Shown piece after piece: positions 18,705 through 27,990 of a DNA stretch of 64,000 nucleotides. Each line of letters begins with the position of its first letter. Position 1 is the first letter of the stretch. The stretch is from Streptomyces sp. SLBN-31 (lineage in GTDB: Bacteria > Actinomycetota > Actinomycetes > Streptomycetales > Streptomycetaceae). The notes beneath the pieces are model-generated. The model saw only the letters and a list, made by a program, of their open reading frames with translations. It did no database searches and had not been told where the DNA came from. The stretch is taken from assembly GCF_006715395.1 (NCBI RefSeq), contig NZ_VFNC01000003.1, positions 1,116,001 through 1,180,000 on the forward strand, written 5' to 3'. A program made the translations under genes and the position numbers.

Positions 18705-19907
18705 GTGCAGCGCCTCTATGACTTCCTCCGCAGACACCCGACCGGGGTCGACACCTTCTGGGCCGTCATCCTGTTCGGGATCTCGCTGGTCAGCGAGGCC
18801 GGCCATGGGGACACCCGGGGCACGCTCTCTCCGGCCCTGATCGTTCCGATCTCGCTGCTGCTGTGCCTGGTGATCGCCCTGCGGCGGCGCTTGCCGGAGA
18901 AGATGCTTCTGCTGACCATCGGCCTCGGCGTGGCACAGCTCGCGCTGGACGTGGCGACGATGCCCGCCGACTTCGCCATGCTGGTGATCGTCTACACGGT
19001 GGCGGTGATGGGCACCCGCTGGGCCTCCCGAGTCGGGCTGGCCGTGGGCTTGTGCGCCGCGACCGCGGCGGAGATCCGCTGGCCGGTGGAGCACTCGAGC
19101 ACCGTGGGCCATGTCGCGGTGGTGATCTTCCAGACGGTGCCGTTCGCGCTGGCCTGGGTGCTCGGCGACTCGATCCGTACCCGGCGTGCCTACTTCGCGC
19201 AGCTCGAGGAGCGCAACGCCCGGCTGGAAAAGGAGCGCGAGGCGCAGGCCAAGGTCGCGGTGGCGGCCGAACGCGCCCGGATCGCGCGCGAGCTGCACGA
19301 CGTGGTCGCGCACAACGTGTCGGTGATGGTGGTGCAGGCCGACGGCGCCGCCTACGTCCTCGACACCGCCCCCGACCAGGCGAAGAAGGCCCTGGAGACC
19401 ATCTCCTCCACCGGTCGCCAGGCGCTCGCTGAGATGCGCCGCCTGCTGGGCGTGCTGCGCACCGGCGAGCACAAGGAGGTCGGCGAATACGTCCCGCAGC
19501 CCGACGTCGAGCAGATCGACGAGCTGATCGAGCAGTGCCGCACCTCCGGCCTGCCCGTCGACTTCAAGGTGGAGGGCACTCCGCGCCCGCTGCCCAGCGG
19601 TGTCGAGCTGACCGCGTACCGCATTGTCCAGGAGGCGCTGACCAACACCCGTAAGCACGGCGGGCCCAACGCGGGCGCGAGCGTGCGGCTGGTGTACTTC
19701 GACGACGGCCTGGGACTGCTCGTCGAGGACGACGGCAAGGGCGCCCCGCACGAGCTGTACGAGGAGGGCGGCGCCGACGGACAGGGGCACGGCCTGATCG
19801 GGATGCGCGAGCGGGTCGGTATGGTCGGCGGCACCCTGGACGCGGGCCCGCGCCCAGGCGGTGGGTTCCGCATCAGTGCGCTCCTGCCGCTGAAATCCGC
19901 GCACTGA
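18705..19907 (+). CDS. Two-component sensor histidine kinase (NarL-type, HisKA_3)
   Basis: The 400-residue kinase has five or six N-terminal transmembrane segments (about residues 16-155) and a short linker coiled coil (LEERNARLEKEREAQAKV). The HisKA_3 dimerisation helix has the phosphoacceptor His198 in ARELHDVVAHNVSVM, and the HATPase_c domain has LTNTRKHGG (N box) and a GLIGMRERVGMVGG G-box. The large membrane part with almost no external loop suggests sensing of a membrane or lipid signal. GTG 18705 is probably leaderless. The response regulator gene follows 75 bp downstream on the same strand. The signal is unknown. Confidence 0.92.
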   Translation: MQRLYDFLRRHPTGVDTFWAVILFGISLVSEAGHGDTRGTLSPALIVPISLLLCLVIALRRRLPEKMLLLTIGLGVAQLALDVATMPADFAMLVIVYTVAVMGTRWASRVGLAVGLCAATAAEIRWPVEHSSTVGHVAVVIFQTVPFALAWVLGDSIRTRRAYFAQLEERNARLEKEREAQAKVAVAAERARIARELHDVVAHNVSVMVVQADGAAYVLDTAPDQAKKALETISSTGRQALAEMRRLLGVLRTGEHKEVGEYVPQPDVEQIDELIEQCRTSGLPVDFKVEGTPRPLPSGVELTAYRIVQEALTNTRKHGGPNAGASVRLVYFDDGLGLLVEDDGKGAPHELYEEGGADGQGHGLIGMRERVGMVGGTLDAGPRPGGGFRISALLPLKSAH

Positions 19908-19982
19908 CATGCGCGTACGCACGCCGGTGACACCTGTAACGCCCGTGGAACGACCCAGCCGACGCGAACGGAAGAGGCCCCG

Positions 19983-20654
19983 ATGACGATCCGCGTGATG
20001 CTCGTCGACGACCAGGTGCTGCTGCGCACCGGGTTCCGGATGGTGCTCGCCGCGCAGCCGGACATGGAGGTCGTCGCGGAGGCGGGCGACGGGGTCGAGG
20101 CGCTCCAGGTGCTGCGTTCGACGTCCGTGGACGTCGTCCTGATGGACGTCCGGATGCCCAAGCTCGACGGAGTGGAGACCACCCGCCGCATCTGCCAGGA
20201 GGAGAACCCGCCGAAGGTGCTGATCCTGACGACCTTCGACCTCGACGAGTACGCCTTCTCCGGGCTGAAGGCGGGCGCCTCCGGGTTCATGCTCAAGGAC
20301 GTGCCGCCCGGTGAGCTCCTGCACGCCATCCGTGCCGTGCACAGCGGCGACGCGGTGGTGGCGCCGTCGACCACGCGCCGGCTGCTCGACCGGTTCGCGC
20401 CGATGCTGCCGAGCGCCGGCAAGGAGCCCCAGCACAAGGAACTGGAGCGGCTCACAGAGCGCGAGCGCGAGGTGATGGTGCTGGTCGCGCAGGGGCTGTC
20501 GAACGGTGAGATCGCGGCCCGGCTCGTACTGTCCGAGGCGACGGTGAAGACCCATGTCGGCCGCATCCTGACCAAGTTGGGGCTGCGGGACCGGGTGCAG
20601 GTGGTGGTGCTGGCGTACGAGACGGGGCTGGTGCGCGCCGGCGGGCACGGATGA
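19983..20654 (+). CDS. Two-component response regulator (NarL/LuxR family)
   Basis: A 223-residue regulator with a receiver domain (VMLVDDQVLLRTGFRMVL, phosphoacceptor Asp55 in DVVLMDVRMP, switch Thr in LILTTFDLDEYAF and Lys in FMLKDV) and a C-terminal LuxR-type helix-turn-helix (LTEREREVMVLVAQGLSNGEIA and SEATVKTHVGRILTKLGLRDR). It is the cognate partner of the kinase immediately upstream. The ATG follows GAAGAGGCCCCG. Targets cannot be read from sequence; neighbouring genes such as the TmrB-like gene are candidates. Confidence 0.93.
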   Translation: MTIRVMLVDDQVLLRTGFRMVLAAQPDMEVVAEAGDGVEALQVLRSTSVDVVLMDVRMPKLDGVETTRRICQEENPPKVLILTTFDLDEYAFSGLKAGASGFMLKDVPPGELLHAIRAVHSGDAVVAPSTTRRLLDRFAPMLPSAGKEPQHKELERLTEREREVMVLVAQGLSNGEIAARLVLSEATVKTHVGRILTKLGLRDRVQVVVLAYETGLVRAGGHG

Positions 20655-20691
20655 TCCACGCGAGCGTGATGCCCGCGTGACCGGCGGCCAC

Positions 20692-20697
20692 TAGGGT
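20692..20697 (+). promoter_or_regulatory. -10 element of TmrB-like gene (leaderless)
   Basis: TAGGGT, a good Streptomyces -10 hexamer, lies 6 nt before ATG 20704. No Shine-Dalgarno is visible, so the transcript is expected to begin at the A of the ATG. Confidence 0.65.
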
Positions 20698-20703
20698 CTG
20701 CGC

Positions 20704-21336
20704 ATGCTCCTGTGGATCAACGGCCCTTTCGGGGGCGGCAAGACCCAGACGGCGCACGAGATCCAGCGGCGCCTGCCGGGCAGCGTCATCTGCGACCCCG
20801 AGCACGCCGGTTTCGGTCTGCGCCGGATGCTGCCGCCCGAACTGCGCGGCGATTTCCAGGACTTGACGGCCTGGCGGCAGGGCGTGGTGGAGGTGCTGGA
20901 CCTCGCCCTCACCAAGCACGAGGGGGTCGTCATCGCTCCCATGACGGTCACGGACTCCGGCTACTTCGAGGAGACCGTGGGCCGGTTGCGCGAACTCGGC
21001 CACGACGTACGCCACTTCACGCTGCTGGCCCAGCGCGAGACCGTCATCAAGCGGCTGCGTGAGCGCGGCCTGGGGCACCTCCTTGCGTTCGTCGGCGGGA
21101 AGAACGCCGGTCTGGGCCGGGAGACCTGGGCCGTGCGGCAGCTCGACCACTGTCTGGAGCGGCTGCGGGAACCTCAGTTCGCCGAGCACCTGTGGACGGA
21201 CCGGTCGACCGTCCCGAAGACGGCGGACCGTATCGCCGTGCTCGCCGGGCTGACGCTGCGGCCCAACAACGAGGGCGCGTTGCGCACGAGGCTGCGGCAG
21301 GCCGGGGTGGGCGTCCGGCACATCCGGTTCGACTGA
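20704..21336 (+). CDS. TmrB-like P-loop protein (tunicamycin-resistance family)
   Basis: The 210-residue protein resembles Bacillus TmrB, a P-loop protein that confers tunicamycin resistance. The Walker A is INGPFGGGKTQTA at residues 5-17. Further shared blocks are ICDPEHAGFGLRRMLP, VVIAPMTVTDSGYFEE, RHFTLLAQRETVIKRLRERG and WAVRQLDHCLERLREPQF, ending HIRFD, much as TmrB ends with HIRIK. TmrB is thought to bind tunicamycin, which inhibits the first lipid-linked step of wall and teichoic acid synthesis. Transcription is probably leaderless from TAGGGT. It lies downstream of the two-component pair and converges on an ArsR-type gene. Other nucleotide-kinase roles are possible. Confidence 0.85.
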   Translation: MLLWINGPFGGGKTQTAHEIQRRLPGSVICDPEHAGFGLRRMLPPELRGDFQDLTAWRQGVVEVLDLALTKHEGVVIAPMTVTDSGYFEETVGRLRELGHDVRHFTLLAQRETVIKRLRERGLGHLLAFVGGKNAGLGRETWAVRQLDHCLERLREPQFAEHLWTDRSTVPKTADRIAVLAGLTLRPNNEGALRTRLRQAGVGVRHIRFD

Positions 21337-21367
21337 CGGGCTGCGCGGGGAGCGTCCGCCCCGTGGA

Positions 21368-22468
21368 CTACCTGAGTACGCCTTCCAGGAAGTCGCTGCC
21401 CAGACGGGCCACCACCGTCACGTCCAGCTGGTGCTGGACGTACCGTCCGCGGCGGCGGGTGGTGATCAGGCCCGCCTTCTTCAGGACGCCCAGGTGCCGG
21501 GATATCTCGGGGGCCGTCATGCCGTGTATCTGGGCCAGCTCGCTCGTCGTGAACGCGCTACGGGCAAGGCTGCGGCACAGTCTCATCCGCACGGGGTGGG
21601 ACAGCGCGGTCATCCGCAGGGTGAGCTGCTCCACCGAGGGCGGGGCGGCGAGCTCGGGGGAGCCGACCGGGTAGTGGAGCACCGGCTGCCAGCCGTACCG
21701 GTGCAGGACCATCAGGTGCGGCCAGCCCAGGCTCGTCGGCACCAGGAGCAGATCGCGGCCCGCCGTGGCCGTACGGCCGCTGCCCAGTTTGTCGATCGTG
21801 ATCAGACCGGCCGTCTCGTCCACCGTCACGGCCGGGGAGACCGAGGCCAGTGCCTCGGTGAGACCTCTGCGGCGCAGCAGATCCGTCTTGTGGCGTGCGT
21901 CGGCCGCGAGTTGGTGGCGCAGCCGGGACCAGGTCTCCGCGAAGAACGCCTCGTCGCAGTCTTGCAGGAACTGCCTGAGCCAGGCCCGGATGCGGGGCGG
22001 GTCGGTCAGCAGCCTTTCGCCGAACCGCAGTTGCTGCGGTCCCCGCGCGGCGGCCAGCTCCAGAGCGCGGCGGCGCAGATCCGCGTCGGAGAGCGGGCCG
22101 GGGCCCGGCAGGCCGTACGGGAGGGCGCAGGAGAATTCCAGGGCCGCGTCAACGAACTGCTCGTCCGACAGCTTGTCCAGCAGGTCCAGTTCCTCGGCGA
22201 GGGTCGCGCCGGGCAGCGCGCCCGGAATGCCCGCGTACGGCAGGAAGAGGTCCGAGAACGTCGTCCGCCACAGGAAGTCGGCCTCGCACAACCGGTCGGC
22301 CAGGTGCGAGTCCAGCCGGGCGGTCACGCCGGTCACCCAGCCCTGCAGCCCGGGGTGGTGGCCCGGCTCGGACAGCGCGTGCAGCGCCATGCAGAGCTCG
22401 GCCAGGGGTGAGGGGACGACGGCGACCCTCTCCGGCCGCAGCCCCGCGATGTCGATGCGCACGCTCAT
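21368..22468 (-). CDS. ArsR-type transcriptional regulator with DUF5937-like N-terminus
   Basis: A 366-residue regulator from ATG 22468 (MSVRIDIAGL). The long N-terminal part (about 1-270) is the ligand- or partner-binding region of the DUF5937 type, and the C-terminal 90 residues form an ArsR-like winged helix: ALSHPVRMRLCRSLARSAFTTSELA, then MTAPEISRHLGVLKKAGLITTRRRGRYV with a wing. No ArsR metal-binding cysteine pair is present. The start region has GAGGTC before the ATG. It is convergent with the TmrB-like gene and divergent from a small gene at 22626. Target genes are unknown; the divergent gene is the first candidate. Confidence 0.85.
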   Translation of the reverse strand: MSVRIDIAGLRPERVAVVPSPLAELCMALHALSEPGHHPGLQGWVTGVTARLDSHLADRLCEADFLWRTTFSDLFLPYAGIPGALPGATLAEELDLLDKLSDEQFVDAALEFSCALPYGLPGPGPLSDADLRRRALELAAARGPQQLRFGERLLTDPPRIRAWLRQFLQDCDEAFFAETWSRLRHQLAADARHKTDLLRRRGLTEALASVSPAVTVDETAGLITIDKLGSGRTATAGRDLLLVPTSLGWPHLMVLHRYGWQPVLHYPVGSPELAAPPSVEQLTLRMTALSHPVRMRLCRSLARSAFTTSELAQIHGMTAPEISRHLGVLKKAGLITTRRRGRYVQHQLDVTVVARLGSDFLEGVLR

Positions 22469-22625
22469 GACCTCATGGTGCACCCCGCCACTGACAACGC
22501 CGACCCCGATTGACGGCGCCCGTCAATCGGCACGACTTCCCGGCCGGCGCGGCGCAGCCTGGGACTCCGGGGCAGCCGCGGAGCCCACGCATTCCCGTCT
22601 CCACGTCCCGAGAGGGCCATCGGCC

Positions 22626-22841
22626 ATGAGCATCACGCAGCAGTACTTCCTCGACGCCTACCGTGCCCGGCAGGCCGGCGAGCCCGCCCCGCCCGCGCCG
22701 GGCGCGAACGACTGGCAGGTCGTGCGCGAGTGGCGCGACGAGCGCGAATTCCGCGCGCTCGTCGCCGGCCGCCCGGCCCACGGGCGGACGCGGCTCGCAC
22801 TGGGCCGGTGGCTGCTTCGGCGGCAGCGCTCTACCCGCTGA
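22626..22841 (+). CDS. Small hypothetical protein (71 residues)
   Basis: From ATG 22626 this frame encodes 71 residues (MSITQQYFLDAYRARQAGEP), followed by DWQVVREWRDEREFRALVAGRP and a basic C-terminus. The upstream GAGAGGG could be a weak ribosome site. Small proteins beginning in this way occur beside ArsR-type genes in other Streptomyces, as far as I recall. Its end overlaps the 3' end of the convergent threonine aldolase gene by 11 nt. No domain is recognised. Divergence from the ArsR-type regulator suggests it could be the regulated partner. Confidence 0.55.
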   Translation: MSITQQYFLDAYRARQAGEPAPPAPGANDWQVVREWRDEREFRALVAGRPAHGRTRLALGRWLLRRQRSTR

Positions 22842-24108
22842 CGCTTTCGGTCGTGCCGGCCGTTCCCGCCTCGCCGGTCTCCTCGGTGAGGCGGGAGGCG
22901 AACTCCGCGACCGCCGCCCGCACGTCGTCGGCCGTCCACTCCAGGGCCTCGGCGCGGACGCTCACCTCGGTTGCGGCGAGGCCAGGACCCTTCTCGGCCC
23001 AGGCGTTGGCGAAGAGAACGGTCCTCGTCTCCTCGCCCTGCCGGATCGCCGCCTCCGAGAGCACGTCGGCGTCGTACGGCAGCCAGACCTGGAACTCGTG
23101 CGTGTGCGGCGTCCCGGGGTGCACGCGCGCCCACGGAAGGCCGGCCGCCGCGAACCCCTCGCGGAGCGCGGCGGCCACCACGCGCGCGTGGGCGACGTAC
23201 TCGGGCAGCCGGGGCAGCTCGCGCTCCAGTCCGGCGAGGGCCGACAGCACGGTCGGGAACTGCTGGAAGATCTGGCCGCCGTAGCGGTGCCGCCAGGCCT
23301 TCGCCTCGTCGATGAGTGGCTTCGGGCCGGTGAGGGCGGCACCGCCGTAGCCCCCGAGGGACTTGTAGAACGACACGTAGACGCTGTCGGCCAGGGACGC
23401 GATCTCCTGCAGGGGGCGGCCGAGGTGCGCGGTGGTCTCCCACAGGCGCGCGCCGTCGAAGTGCACCACCGCGTCGCGCTCGCGCGCGGCGTCCACGACC
23501 GCGGTGAGTTCCTCCCAGGAGGGCAGCACGAAACCGGCGTCCCGCAGGGGCAGTTCGAGCATCAGCGCTCCGAAGGGCTCCTCGAAGTCGCGCACCTCGT
23601 CGGCGGTGGGCAGCCGCGGCTCGCTCGTCACCCGCACCGGGCGCAGTCCGCTGACCCGGCTGAACGCGTCGCGTTCGTGCACCTCGGGATGGGCGAGGGC
23701 GTGCAGGGCGACCGTGGGGTCGCCGGTGCGGCCCGCCCAGCAGCGCAGGGCCACCTGCTGGGCCATCGTGCCCGTAGGGAAGAACGCGGCGGCCTCCATG
23801 CCGAGCAGCCCGGCGACCTTCGTCTCCAGGGCCTCGACGACGCCGTCGCCGTAGATGTCCGACGGCTGGTCGAGATCGTGGACGTCGCCCACCCCGTCCA
23901 GCAGCGCAAGGCGCTCCCGGAGCGTGTTCAGGTGACCGGGGCGCCCGAGCACGCGCCGCGCGCCCCGCAGAGCGCTGACGCGCCGTAGGCGCCGACGCCT
24001 GGCCCGCTCCTCCTCGGAGGCCGGCTTGGCCGGCTCCCTCTCGGACACCCGTTCTTCCTCGGACACCGGCTCCCCTGCCTGCCCGTCCTGCTCCACCGCA
24101 TCGCTCAT
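22831..24108 (-). CDS. Threonine aldolase family PLP enzyme
   Basis: A beta-eliminating lyase/low-specificity threonine aldolase of 425 residues, PLP-dependent, fold type I. Visible motifs are DLDQPSDIYGDGVVEALE, FFPTGTMAQQVALRCW, HFDGARLWE (PLP-interacting Asp) and SFYKSLGGYGGAAL with the Schiff-base Lys. Such enzymes split L-threonine or L-allo-threonine to glycine and acetaldehyde. The first ~50 residues are a charged, disordered extension. ATG 24108 was chosen; ATG 24120 (MIRAM) has a better GGGGA spacing and is equally possible. It is divergent from the DUF2520-panC operon. Confidence 0.87.
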   Translation of the reverse strand: MSDAVEQDGQAGEPVSEEERVSEREPAKPASEEERARRRRLRRVSALRGARRVLGRPGHLNTLRERLALLDGVGDVHDLDQPSDIYGDGVVEALETKVAGLLGMEAAAFFPTGTMAQQVALRCWAGRTGDPTVALHALAHPEVHERDAFSRVSGLRPVRVTSEPRLPTADEVRDFEEPFGALMLELPLRDAGFVLPSWEELTAVVDAARERDAVVHFDGARLWETTAHLGRPLQEIASLADSVYVSFYKSLGGYGGAALTGPKPLIDEAKAWRHRYGGQIFQQFPTVLSALAGLERELPRLPEYVAHARVVAAALREGFAAAGLPWARVHPGTPHTHEFQVWLPYDADVLSEAAIRQGEETRTVLFANAWAEKGPGLAATEVSVRAEALEWTADDVRAAVAEFASRLTEETGEAGTAGTTESVSG

Positions 24109-24294
24109 GGCCCGGATCATGCCCGTCCCCGCTCCGCGCGAGCACCCGGATTTCCACAGGCGTTCGGGCCGTGCGAACAACGTGCGATAACCCACAGCCT
24201 GTGGACAAGCGGACGCCCCTCGAACCGATCGCGTTAACATGACGAGAAATCGTCCGGTACCCGGAGCGGACTGGAACGGGAAGGCCGCCGTCGC

Positions 24295-25224
24295 GTGAGT
24301 ACAAGCCAACAGCCAGACCCCAGGGACCGCCCCGCGCGGCTCACCGTCGGCGTCGTCGGCGCCGGTCGTGTGGGCCCCGCACTCGCCGCGTCCCTCCAGC
24401 TCGCCGGACACCGCCCGGTCGCCGTCTCCGGAGTCTCCGACGCCTCTCGCAGGCGCGCCGCCGAGATGCTGCCCGACGTCCCCCTCGTCCCGCCCGCCGA
24501 GGTGCTGCAGCGCGCCGACCTGGTCCTGCTGACCGTGCCGGACGACGCCCTGCCCGGCCTGGTCGAGGGCCTCGCCGAGACCGGGGCCGTGCGGCCCGGG
24601 CAGCTGCTCGTGCACACCTCCGGGCGCTACGGCGCGAAGGTGCTGGACCCCGCCCTGCGCGCGGGCGCGCTGCCGCTGGCCCTGCACCCGGCGATGACGT
24701 TCACCGGCACCCCCGTGGACGTACAGCGGCTCGCCGGTTGCTCCTTCGGGGTCACCGCGCCGGAGGAGCTGCGACTGGCCGCCGAGGCCCTCGTCATCGA
24801 GATGGGCGGCGAACCCGAGTGGATCGCCGAGGAGATGCGCCCGCTGTACCACGCGGCGCTCGCCCTCGGCGCCAACCACCTGGTCACACTGGTCGCGCAG
24901 TCCATGGAACTGCTGCGCGAGGCAGGGGTCTCGGCCCCCGACCGGATGCTCGGCCCGCTGCTCGGCGCCGCCCTCGACAACGCCCTGCGCTCCGGCGACG
25001 CTGCCCTGACCGGCCCGGTCGCGCGCGGGGACGCCGGCACGGTCGCCGCCCATGTCACGGAGCTGCGCAAGTACGCCCCGCAGACCGTCGCCGGCTATCT
25101 GGCGATGGCCCGCGCGACCGCCGACCGGGCACTCGCCCACGGCCTGCTCAAGCCGGAGCTCGCCGAGGACCTCCTCGGGGTACTCGCCACCGGCACCGAC
25201 GGCGCCGAGGGAGACGCCCGATGA
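24295..25224 (+). CDS. Rossmann-fold DUF2520 oxidoreductase next to panC
   Basis: The 309-residue protein has an N-terminal NAD(P)-binding Rossmann motif ([17 protein letters not shown]) and a C-terminal helical DUF2520 domain, including [20 protein letters not shown]. Proteins with this architecture are common directly before panC in actinobacteria. A ketopantoate-reductase-like role (making pantoate for PanC) is plausible from the fold and position, but I cannot verify it. GTG 24295 follows GGGAAGG. Its stop overlaps panC as ATGA, so the two are co-translated. It heads the DUF2520-panC-nadB-nadC-coaX operon. Confidence 0.85.
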   Translation: MSTSQQPDPRDRPARLTVGVVGAGRVGPALAASLQLAGHRPVAVSGVSDASRRRAAEMLPDVPLVPPAEVLQRADLVLLTVPDDALPGLVEGLAETGAVRPGQLLVHTSGRYGAKVLDPALRAGALPLALHPAMTFTGTPVDVQRLAGCSFGVTAPEELRLAAEALVIEMGGEPEWIAEEMRPLYHAALALGANHLVTLVAQSMELLREAGVSAPDRMLGPLLGAALDNALRSGDAALTGPVARGDAGTVAAHVTELRKYAPQTVAGYLAMARATADRALAHGLLKPELAEDLLGVLATGTDGAEGDAR

Positions 25225-26255
25225 CCACCACCCTGCTGCGCACCGCCGAAGAACTCCACGCACGCACGCGTACCGGCCGTCGCGCCGTCGTGATGACCAT
25301 GGGCGCCCTGCACGAGGGGCACGCCACCCTGATCCGCACCGCCCGGGAGATCGCCGGTCCGGACGGCGAGGTCGTCGTCACCGTCTTCGTCAACCCGCTG
25401 CAGTTCGGCGCGGGCGAGGACCTGGACCGCTATCCGCGCACCCTGGACGCCGACGTGAAGCTCGCCGGGCTGTCCGGCGCGGACGCCGTGTTCGCGCCCT
25501 CCGTGGACGAGGTCTACCCGGGCGGCGAGCCCCAGGTGCGCATCAGCGCCGGCCCGATGGGGGAGCGCCTGGAGGGCGCCTCCCGCCCCGGCCACTTCGA
25601 CGGCATGCTCACCGTCGTCGCCAAGCTGCTGCACCTCACCCGCCCGGACGTCGCCCTGTACGGGCAGAAGGACGCCCAGCAACTCGCCCTGATCCGCCGC
25701 ATGGCACGCGACCTGAACTTCGGCGTCGAGATCGTCGGCGTTCCCACGGTGCGCGAGGAGGACGGCCTCGCCCTCTCCAGCCGCAACCGCTACCTCTCGC
25801 CCGCGGAACGGCGCACGGCGCTCAACCTCTCCCGCGCGCTGTTCGCCGGCCGCGACCGGCACGCGGCCCAGGAGGCGCTGCGCGCGCGGGCGCTGGCGGC
25901 GCCCGCCACGCACGCGCGGGCCGAAGCGCTCAGCGCGATCGGGGAGTCCCGCGCGGCCGCCGACGCGCACGCCGTCGCCAAGTCCCGTCCCGCCACCGCC
26001 CTCGGCGAGGACGCCTCGCGCGGCACCTTCCACGGCGCCCCCTCCGCCGTACGTGCCGCGGCCCGGCAGGTCCTCGACGACGCCGCGCGCCTCTCGCCGC
26101 CGCTCCAGCTGGACTACCTCGCCCTGGTCGACCCCGCCGACTTCACCGACATCGGGGACGACTTCACCGGCGAGGCCGTGCTCGCCGTCGCCGCCCGGGT
26201 CGGGACGACCCGGCTGATCGACAACCTTCCTCTCACCTTCGGAGCCGCCTCGTGA
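25221..26255 (+). CDS. panC: Pantothenate synthetase
   Basis: PanC joins pantoate and beta-alanine with ATP to give pantothenate. The motifs [14 protein letters not shown] (HxGH nucleotide site), [15 protein letters not shown] and SSRNRYLS (KMSKS-like) are intact, as is [20 protein letters not shown]. The protein is 344 residues against about 283 in E. coli; the extra length is an Ala/Arg-rich insertion of about 45-50 residues in the C-terminal domain (about 228-280). It overlaps the DUF2520 gene (ATGA) and nadB (GTGA) and is therefore translationally coupled on both sides. Confidence 0.95.
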   Translation: MTTTLLRTAEELHARTRTGRRAVVMTMGALHEGHATLIRTAREIAGPDGEVVVTVFVNPLQFGAGEDLDRYPRTLDADVKLAGLSGADAVFAPSVDEVYPGGEPQVRISAGPMGERLEGASRPGHFDGMLTVVAKLLHLTRPDVALYGQKDAQQLALIRRMARDLNFGVEIVGVPTVREEDGLALSSRNRYLSPAERRTALNLSRALFAGRDRHAAQEALRARALAAPATHARAEALSAIGESRAAADAHAVAKSRPATALGEDASRGTFHGAPSAVRAAARQVLDDAARLSPPLQLDYLALVDPADFTDIGDDFTGEAVLAVAARVGTTRLIDNLPLTFGAAS

Positions 26256-27985
26256 CCAGCACAGGCATAAAACTGCACGCGCCCGCACCCGGCTGGGCCA
26301 TCTCCGCCGACGTCGTGGTCGTCGGCTCCGGGGTCGCCGGCCTGACCGCCGCGCTGCGCTGCGAGGCCGCCGGTCTGAACACGGTCGTGGTCACCAAGGC
26401 CCGCCTCGACGACGGCTCCACCCGCTGGGCGCAGGGCGGCGTCGCCGCGGCCCTCGGTGAGGGCGACACCCCCGAACAGCACCTGGACGACACCCTGGTG
26501 GCGGGCGCCGGCCTGTGCGACCAGGAGGCCGTGCGCATCCTCGTCACCGAGGGCCCCGACGCCGTACGACGCCTCATCGCGACCGGCGCGCACTTCGACG
26601 AGTCCGAAGAGGGCGATCTGCAGCTCACCCGTGAGGGCGGCCACCACCGCCGCCGTATCGCGCACGCGGGCGGTGACGCGACCGGCGCGGAGATCTCCCG
26701 GGCGCTCGTGGAGGCGGTACGCGCGCGTGGGCTGCGCACGATCGAGAACGCGCTCGTGCTGGACCTGCTGACGGACGCCGACGGCCGTACCGCGGGCGTG
26801 AGCCTGCACGTCATGGGCGAGGGACAGCACGACGGCGTGGGCGCCGTGCACGCCCCCGCGGTCGTCCTCGCGACCGGCGGAATGGGGCAGGTCTTCTCCG
26901 CCACCACCAACCCCTCGGTGTCCACCGGTGACGGCGTGGCGCTCGCCCTGCGCGCCGGCGCGGAGGTCTCCGACCTGGAGTTCGTGCAGTTCCACCCGAC
27001 CGTGCTGTTCCTCGGCCCCGACGCCGAGGGCCAGCAGCCGCTGGTCTCCGAGGCCGTCCGCGGCGAGGGCGCCCACCTGGTCGACGCCGACGGCGTGCGG
27101 TTCATGGTCGGACAGCACGAACTGGCCGAGCTCGCGCCCCGGGACATCGTCGCCAAGGGCATCATGCGCCGCATGCAGGAGCAGGACGCCGAGCACATGT
27201 TCCTCGACGCCCGGCACTTCGGCGCCGACATGTGGGAGCACCGCTTCCCGACGATCCTGGCCGCCTGCCGCGCGAACGGCATCGACCCGGTCACCGAGCC
27301 CATCCCGATCGCCCCGGCCGCCCACTACGCCTCCGGAGGCGTCCGCACGGACTCCCACGGCCGCACCACCGTCCCGGGCCTGTACGCGTGCGGCGAGGTC
27401 GCCTGCACCGGCGTGCACGGCGCCAACCGGCTGGCTTCCAACTCCCTGTTGGAGGGCCTCGTCTACGCCGAGCGCATCGCGTCCGACATCGCGGCGGCGC
27501 ACGCAGCCGACGGCCTCCACGCGCGCGTGCCCGAACCGGTCGAGCACCAGGACAGGCCCGCGCACCCGCTCCTCGCCCCCGAGGACCGTTTCACGATCCA
27601 GCGGATCATGGCCGACGGAGCGGGGGTCCTGCGCTCGGCCCAGTCCCTGGAGAAGGCTGCCGACCAGCTCCAGCGGCTGCACGCGGACGCCCGCGACGCC
27701 CTCGACGAGAACGGCAAGACCTCCGAGCCGGGCGTCGACACCTGGGAGGCCACCAACCTCCTGTGCGTGGCCCGCGTCCTGGTCGCCGCGGCCCGCCTGC
27801 GCGAGGAGACGCGCGGCTGCCACTGGCGCGAGGACCACGCCGAGCGCGACGACGCGGCATGGCGCCGCCACATCGTCGTACGGCTGAATCCGGACCGCAC
27901 ACTCGCCGTACACACCACCGATAGCCCAGACTTCCCCCCGACCCGGCCGACTCGGCAGCCCCGGCAGCCCCTTCAGGAGCAGTGA
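26252..27985 (+). CDS. nadB: L-aspartate oxidase
   Basis: NadB is an FAD enzyme that oxidises L-aspartate to iminoaspartate for quinolinate synthesis. The FAD-binding motif [20 protein letters not shown] is near the N-terminus. Family blocks [40 protein letters not shown] and [18 protein letters not shown] all match the fumarate reductase/aspartate oxidase superfamily. The length is 577 residues. It starts at GTG 26252 inside the panC stop and ends in a Pro/Arg-rich tail just before nadC. No nadA (quinolinate synthase) is in the window, unlike the mycobacterial nadABC order. Confidence 0.95.
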   Translation: MTSTGIKLHAPAPGWAISADVVVVGSGVAGLTAALRCEAAGLNTVVVTKARLDDGSTRWAQGGVAAALGEGDTPEQHLDDTLVAGAGLCDQEAVRILVTEGPDAVRRLIATGAHFDESEEGDLQLTREGGHHRRRIAHAGGDATGAEISRALVEAVRARGLRTIENALVLDLLTDADGRTAGVSLHVMGEGQHDGVGAVHAPAVVLATGGMGQVFSATTNPSVSTGDGVALALRAGAEVSDLEFVQFHPTVLFLGPDAEGQQPLVSEAVRGEGAHLVDADGVRFMVGQHELAELAPRDIVAKGIMRRMQEQDAEHMFLDARHFGADMWEHRFPTILAACRANGIDPVTEPIPIAPAAHYASGGVRTDSHGRTTVPGLYACGEVACTGVHGANRLASNSLLEGLVYAERIASDIAAAHAADGLHARVPEPVEHQDRPAHPLLAPEDRFTIQRIMADGAGVLRSAQSLEKAADQLQRLHADARDALDENGKTSEPGVDTWEATNLLCVARVLVAAARLREETRGCHWREDHAERDDAAWRRHIVVRLNPDRTLAVHTTDSPDFPPTRPTRQPRQPLQEQ

Positions 27986-27990
27986 CAGAA

